This document shows positions 40,721 through 44,167 of a stretch of DNA of 44,167 nucleotides, piece by piece; the first letter of the stretch is position 1; every line of letters begins with the position of its first letter. This stretch comes from Lentisphaerota bacterium (lineage in GTDB: Bacteria > Verrucomicrobiota > Kiritimatiellia > RFP12 > JAAYNR01). The stretch covers positions 1 to 44,167 of the forward strand of contig VGWG01000014.1 of NCBI GenBank assembly GCA_016873675.1, given 5' to 3'. The translations under genes and the position numbers were made by a program. Below the pieces are notes generated by a model. The model made no database searches. It was not told where the DNA came from and saw nothing but the letters and a program-made list of their open reading frames with translations.

Positions 40721-42433
40721 ATGCTGAGAATCTTTTCTCCCCATCCGGCGCGGTGCTGGCAGTGCCTCGACGGCACTTGGTCTCATTTCTTTCCACAGAG
40801 CGGCACGACGCTCTCGGCTGACGGATGGCGCGATGGATGTCGCGTCGATCTGGAAGTGCCCGGCTGCTGGGATCCGGACGTGGGGCGGCTTGTGGAGTGG
40901 CGGGGACAGGGGGTTGCACGCCGCTCGTTTGTGATGGACCGGCCTGGACCGGCGATTCTGCGGTTTGGCGGAGTCGGCCATACCGCTACCGTGTTCGTGG
41001 ATGGCCGACCTGTCGCTGCCCATCATGACGGGCATACTGCGTTCGAAGCCGTGGTAGCGCATCTGACTGCGGGCGAGCATGACGTGCTGGTGCATGTGGA
41101 CAGCGGGTTCGGTCCGGCATCCGGCCTCAATATCCCGAACGATTACTTTGTCTATGGCGGGCTGATCCGCCCGGTGGAACTGCATCAGCCGCGCCGCGTC
41201 CCCTGGCTTCGGCGGGTGGACGTCACGGTGACCCCGCGCGCTGGCGGCGGTTGGCGCGTGGATGCGATTGCGCGTTTGGCCAACCCGGAGGATGCCGCCG
41301 TGAGCGTCGATCTCTCGGTCCGACTTTGCGGTGTCGAGGCGCGCGCGGCCGTCCGCGTGGCGCCGGGCGGAAGTGACGAGCGGCTAAGTCTTGAGTTGCC
41401 GGCCACGGCGGCGTCATGGTCGCCAGCCGCGCCGGTGCTGTACTGGCTCGACGCCACCCTGGCCGATGCTGGCGGGGTGTATGATGGCTGGCGTGATCGG
41501 ATCGGCCTGCGCGAGATCCGGTGCGAGGGAGACCGCCTGCTGCTCAACGGCGAACCGATTTTTCTCTGCGGGGTCAACCGTCATGAGGACCACGGCGAAC
41601 ACGGCGGCGCGCTGCCGGTGCGCGCGATGCGGCGCGATATCGAACTCATCCGGCAACTCAACGCGAATGCCGTGCGCACGAGCCATTACCCCAACGACGA
41701 GCGCTTTCTTGACCTGTGCGACGAGGCCGGGCTGCTCGTCTGGGAAGAGAACCACGCCCGCGGGCAGGGGCTGGATCAGATGCGCCATCCGGCCTTCCGG
41801 CGGCAGGCGCTGGATAGCGCGCAGGAGATGGTCGAGCAACATCGCAATCACCCCTCTATCATCCTCTGGGGCGTCATGAACGAGTGCGCCAGCGAGGCGC
41901 CCGAAGGCCGCGACATGTACGCCGAACAGTTTACGGCCATCCGCGCGCGCGATCTGACGCGCCCCACGACCTACGCGAGTTGTCGCCATGGGAATGACAT
42001 CTGCCAGGATCTGCCCGACGTGTGCGGATGGAACATTTACCCGCAGTGGTACCACGACGGCGATCCGGTGGCCGAACTCAACGGGCTGCTCGACCGGTAT
42101 CGCGCGCCCATGGGACGGAAACCCGTGATCGTGAGCGAAGTGGGTGCTGGCGGGATACCCGGGCTGCGCGATCCGTTGCGACGCTCGAAGTGGTCGGAAG
42201 ACGGCCAGGCCGAAATTCTCGGGCGTCAGCTCGACGGCCTGCTGTTTCACCCGCGGATCTGTGGCGTGTTCATCTGGCAATTCTGCGATGTCCGTGTTGA
42301 CCTCGCATGGAACGCCATCGGGCGTCCCGGCGGGATCAATGACAAGGGGCTCGTGGACCGGTGGCGACGGCCTAAACTGGCGTTTTCGACTGTCGCTGAG
42401 CGCTTCGCCCGTCACCGGGACGAAGCCAGGTAG
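40721..42433 (+). CDS. glycoside hydrolase family 2 (beta-galactosidase/glucuronidase-like)
   Basis: 570 residues, without an evident signal peptide. A sugar-binding jelly-roll domain (about 30-160: VPGCWDP, RRSFVM, GPAILRFGGVGHTATVFVDG) is followed by an immunoglobulin-like domain (about 165-265) and a TIM barrel beginning at LLLNGEPIFLCGVNRHED. The acid/base Glu is E388 in WGVMNEC and the nucleophile E473 in VIVSEVGAGG, the standard GH2 arrangement. Beta-glucuronidase or beta-galactosidase are the nearest activities; sequence alone does not decide. GGAG lies seven bases before the ATG. Likely last intact gene of the plus-strand carbohydrate run. Confidence 0.93.
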   Translation: MLRIFSPHPARCWQCLDGTWSHFFPQSGTTLSADGWRDGCRVDLEVPGCWDPDVGRLVEWRGQGVARRSFVMDRPGPAILRFGGVGHTATVFVDGRPVAAHHDGHTAFEAVVAHLTAGEHDVLVHVDSGFGPASGLNIPNDYFVYGGLIRPVELHQPRRVPWLRRVDVTVTPRAGGGWRVDAIARLANPEDAAVSVDLSVRLCGVEARAAVRVAPGGSDERLSLELPATAASWSPAAPVLYWLDATLADAGGVYDGWRDRIGLREIRCEGDRLLLNGEPIFLCGVNRHEDHGEHGGALPVRAMRRDIELIRQLNANAVRTSHYPNDERFLDLCDEAGLLVWEENHARGQGLDQMRHPAFRRQALDSAQEMVEQHRNHPSIILWGVMNECASEAPEGRDMYAEQFTAIRARDLTRPTTYASCRHGNDICQDLPDVCGWNIYPQWYHDGDPVAELNGLLDRYRAPMGRKPVIVSEVGAGGIPGLRDPLRRSKWSEDGQAEILGRQLDGLLFHPRICGVFIWQFCDVRVDLAWNAIGRPGGINDKGLVDRWRRPKLAFSTVAERFARHRDEAR

Positions 42434-42458
42434 CCGCCTCGAAATCTCCGGTTTCTGA

Positions 42459-43013
42459 GTGACGCCGAACTTGACAGCGCCAGTCCGATTCCGCTACAGT
42501 CGCGCGGTGATCAAAGTTTACCGGGTGAGGGCTCGCAACTCATCAGGCGTCTCCGGGCCTTCCAACCGTGCAGGCCCCGTGCAGGTCAGGCGACTCTGCA
42601 GGGTGGACGAACTTCAGGATTTATCGCGCACGGATGCGAAATCCGCCGGTTTGGAATTGAACAACGACTATAATGCGCTCTATGCCGAATATCTTTTCCG
42701 CGTGAAGGGCAATACCAACGAATGGCTAACCTACAAAACCGCCGTTCCCATGGACTCGGTGAAAATGACCGCTTTCTTTGCGGCCTCGGTCACCGATCTG
42801 GTCTTGCAGGTTTCAGGTGATGGGATCATATTTACTGATCTTGTGCCTGTGAAAAAGGTGCGCGTTCTGCCCAAGCTCACCATGGGCGCCGCCGCTGGCA
42901 AGAACCGGACGATGGTTGAATATCAATGTGCAGTACCGGTGGACAACCGTTACCTGAAGGTGCTGTGGAAAGGGCCGGCGGAACTTGACCGCGTGGAAAT
43001 TTACCATCGTTGA
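42459..43013 (+). pseudogene. N-terminally truncated remnant of an fn3-containing secreted protein
   Basis: The frame encodes the end of a fibronectin type III domain (YRVRARNSSGVSGPSN) and then a complete-looking C-terminal beta domain (VDELQDLSRTDAKSAGLE through DNRYLKVLWKGPAELDRVEIYH). There is no proper start: the only early start is a GTG at 42,459 without a Shine-Dalgarno, and no signal peptide although fn3 domains belong to exported proteins. The most economical reading is the 3' end of a larger hydrolase or adhesin gene whose front was lost when it was joined next to the GH2 gene. A functional short protein is possible but less likely. Confidence 0.6.
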
Positions 43014-43053
43014 ATGACGGCCGAAGGCCCATCCCTTGTCTGATGGCCCGATT

Positions 43054-44167
43054 TCAGAACCCCCTGTCGGTGCTCCAGTCCTTGCACAACACCTCGGCTT
43101 GTTCGAGAACCAGTTCCGTCGCTCGCGCCTGCATGTCCGGTGGATAGCCGTACTTGCGCAGCACCCGTTTGACGAGGACACGAATGTGAGCCCGGGCATT
43201 CTCCCGCACTTGCCAATCAATGGTAACGCTCTGCTTCACCCGGTCGACCAGTTCCTGGGCAAGGAAGCGGAGCTTTTCATCGCCGATGACCTGCTTGGCG
43301 CTCGCGTTCTCGGCCAGCGCGTCGTAGAAGGCTACTTCATCATCCGACAGCCCCATCTTTTGCCCGCGAGACTCGGCCAACCGCATCTCCTTGGCGATGC
43401 GGATCAGTTCGTCAATGACCTGAGCGGCCTCCAAGGCACGGTTCTGGTACTTACGGACCGCCTGTTCCAGCATCTCCGCAAACGAACGGGCCTGCACCAC
43501 ATTCTTGCGCATCCGCGTCTTGATCTCGTCGTTGATCAGCTTCTTCAACAGTTCGAGAGCAAGGTTGCGCTGCGGCAATCGCCGGACGTCCGCCAGGAAC
43601 TCGTCTGACAGAATGGAAATGTCCGGCTTCTCCAGCCCGGCGGCCGCAAAGATGTCCACCACCTCGGTCGAGTAGACGGCCCGCGAAACAAGCTGCCGGA
43701 TGGCCGACTCCATGTCGTCCGGCGATTTCTCGCTCTCGGACATCGTCACCTTGATCAGTGCCGAGCGAATCTCCTGAAACAGACCGATCTCGTCTCGGAC
43801 AGCCATCGCTCGCGGATTCGGCACCGCCAGTGCGAATGCCCTGGAAAGGTCGCCGACAGCGTGGACAAAGCGCGTCTTACCCTCATCCATGCTGAGCACG
43901 AACTCCATCGCCTGTGCCACGCCGCTCATGCGTTGCGCGGGGGCAGCCTTCAGGATGGCCGTGTAGTCGAAGCCGTGCAGCAGATCGCACACGACCTCGT
44001 ACTTCTCAGCCATGACTGCCGCCGCCTGTTCCTGGTCAACGGTAGCCTGCCCCTTGCCGCCGCTGGCGGTGTAGGTGTGCAGCGCGTGCTTGAGGGCGTC
44101 GGCGATCCCGAGGTAGTCCACCACAAGGCCGCCCGGCTTGTCTTTGAACACGCGGTTCACCCGCGCG
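43054..44167 (-). CDS. hsdR: type I restriction enzyme R subunit (HsdR), C-terminal part, 5' end beyond window
   Basis: The open frame continues to the right edge, so only the last 371 or so residues are seen. It opens within helicase motif VI (ARVNRVFKDKPGGLVVDYLGIA), the exact context of type I restriction motors. It then continues into the all-helical DUF3387/EcoEI-like C-terminal domain (LTLE-rich helices, RMRKNVVQARSFAEMLEQAV, LSDDEVAFYDALAEN, WQVRENARAHIRVLVKRVLRKYGYPP), which docks HsdR on the methyltransferase. The nuclease and helicase cores and hsdM/hsdS would lie beyond the window. It converges on the fn3 remnant. Confidence 0.92.
   Translation of the reverse strand, partial: ARVNRVFKDKPGGLVVDYLGIADALKHALHTYTASGGKGQATVDQEQAAAVMAEKYEVVCDLLHGFDYTAILKAAPAQRMSGVAQAMEFVLSMDEGKTRFVHAVGDLSRAFALAVPNPRAMAVRDEIGLFQEIRSALIKVTMSESEKSPDDMESAIRQLVSRAVYSTEVVDIFAAAGLEKPDISILSDEFLADVRRLPQRNLALELLKKLINDEIKTRMRKNVVQARSFAEMLEQAVRKYQNRALEAAQVIDELIRIAKEMRLAESRGQKMGLSDDEVAFYDALAENASAKQVIGDEKLRFLAQELVDRVKQSVTIDWQVRENARAHIRVLVKRVLRKYGYPPDMQARATELVLEQAEVLCKDWSTDRGF

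Noticed and set aside
1-44167. CRISPR arrays, rRNA genes, intact transposases or phage genes
   Set aside because: I looked for regularly spaced repeats, rRNA-like sequence and transposase or integrase motifs across the window and found none.

Overview
The window is about 44 kb of GC-rich, densely coding DNA from a Gram-negative bacterium. An outer-membrane FadL-family porin, lipoprotein and Tat signals, and NtrC/sigma-54 signalling all point to a diderm. Several features fit an anaerobic, polysaccharide-degrading member of the PVC group (Kiritimatiellota, Verrucomicrobiota or Lentisphaerota): a HydG-type radical SAM enzyme, a GTP-dependent PEPCK, an EF-G-like paralogue, many glycoside hydrolases and a DUF4450-type (alpha/alpha)6-barrel protein. 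This assignment is inferred from gene content only; no 16S rRNA or other taxonomic marker is present.

Left part (1-15,934), mostly housekeeping: a 3-methyladenine DNA glycosylase running off the left edge; a DEDDh exonuclease coupled to a FabI-type enoyl-ACP reductase; a HydG-like maturase lacking one C-terminal cluster cysteine; an orphan two-domain iron-type ABC permease; pckG with a structured leader and a downstream hairpin; tRNA-Arg(TCT); yicC-hisH-hisF; a small Cys-rich protein behind an EF-G2-like GTPase; a B12-type radical SAM protein; and an ICMT-like membrane methyltransferase.

Middle part (15,912-25,936), the most unusual: a FadL porin gene followed by a receiver-kinase gene on the minus strand diverges from a tightly overlapping plus-strand operon. 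That operon encodes a beta-ketoacyl synthase homologue (Cys-His-Asn instead of Cys-His-His), a multi-pass membrane histidine kinase, a soluble histidine kinase with a decayed receiver domain, and an NtrC-family sigma-54 activator. The 363-bp divergent region holds a near-consensus sigma-54 promoter facing fadL. About 160-180 bp upstream of it lies a perfect 26-bp palindrome, where an enhancer-binding protein would be expected to sit. Other dyads cover the ketosynthase promoter region. I read this as a candidate lipid- or ketosynthase-linked signalling module.

Right part (25,942-44,167): yebC, then a carbohydrate region. A minus-strand operon runs alpha-L-rhamnosidase-like hydrolase, sugar ABC ATPase, two RbsC-type permeases, RbsB-type lipoprotein, DUF4450-type hydrolase, PflX-like radical SAM protein. 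Most junctions overlap or nearly touch. It is divergent from a plus-strand set: Tat-exported FAD oxidoreductase, GH63/GH37-like hydrolase, GH2 hydrolase. An N-terminally truncated remnant of an fn3-bearing protein follows, and the window ends inside an hsdR-type restriction subunit gene. A shared 30-bp promoter-like element lies upstream of both the orphan permease and the rhamnosidase operon. No CRISPR array, rRNA or intact insertion sequence was seen.
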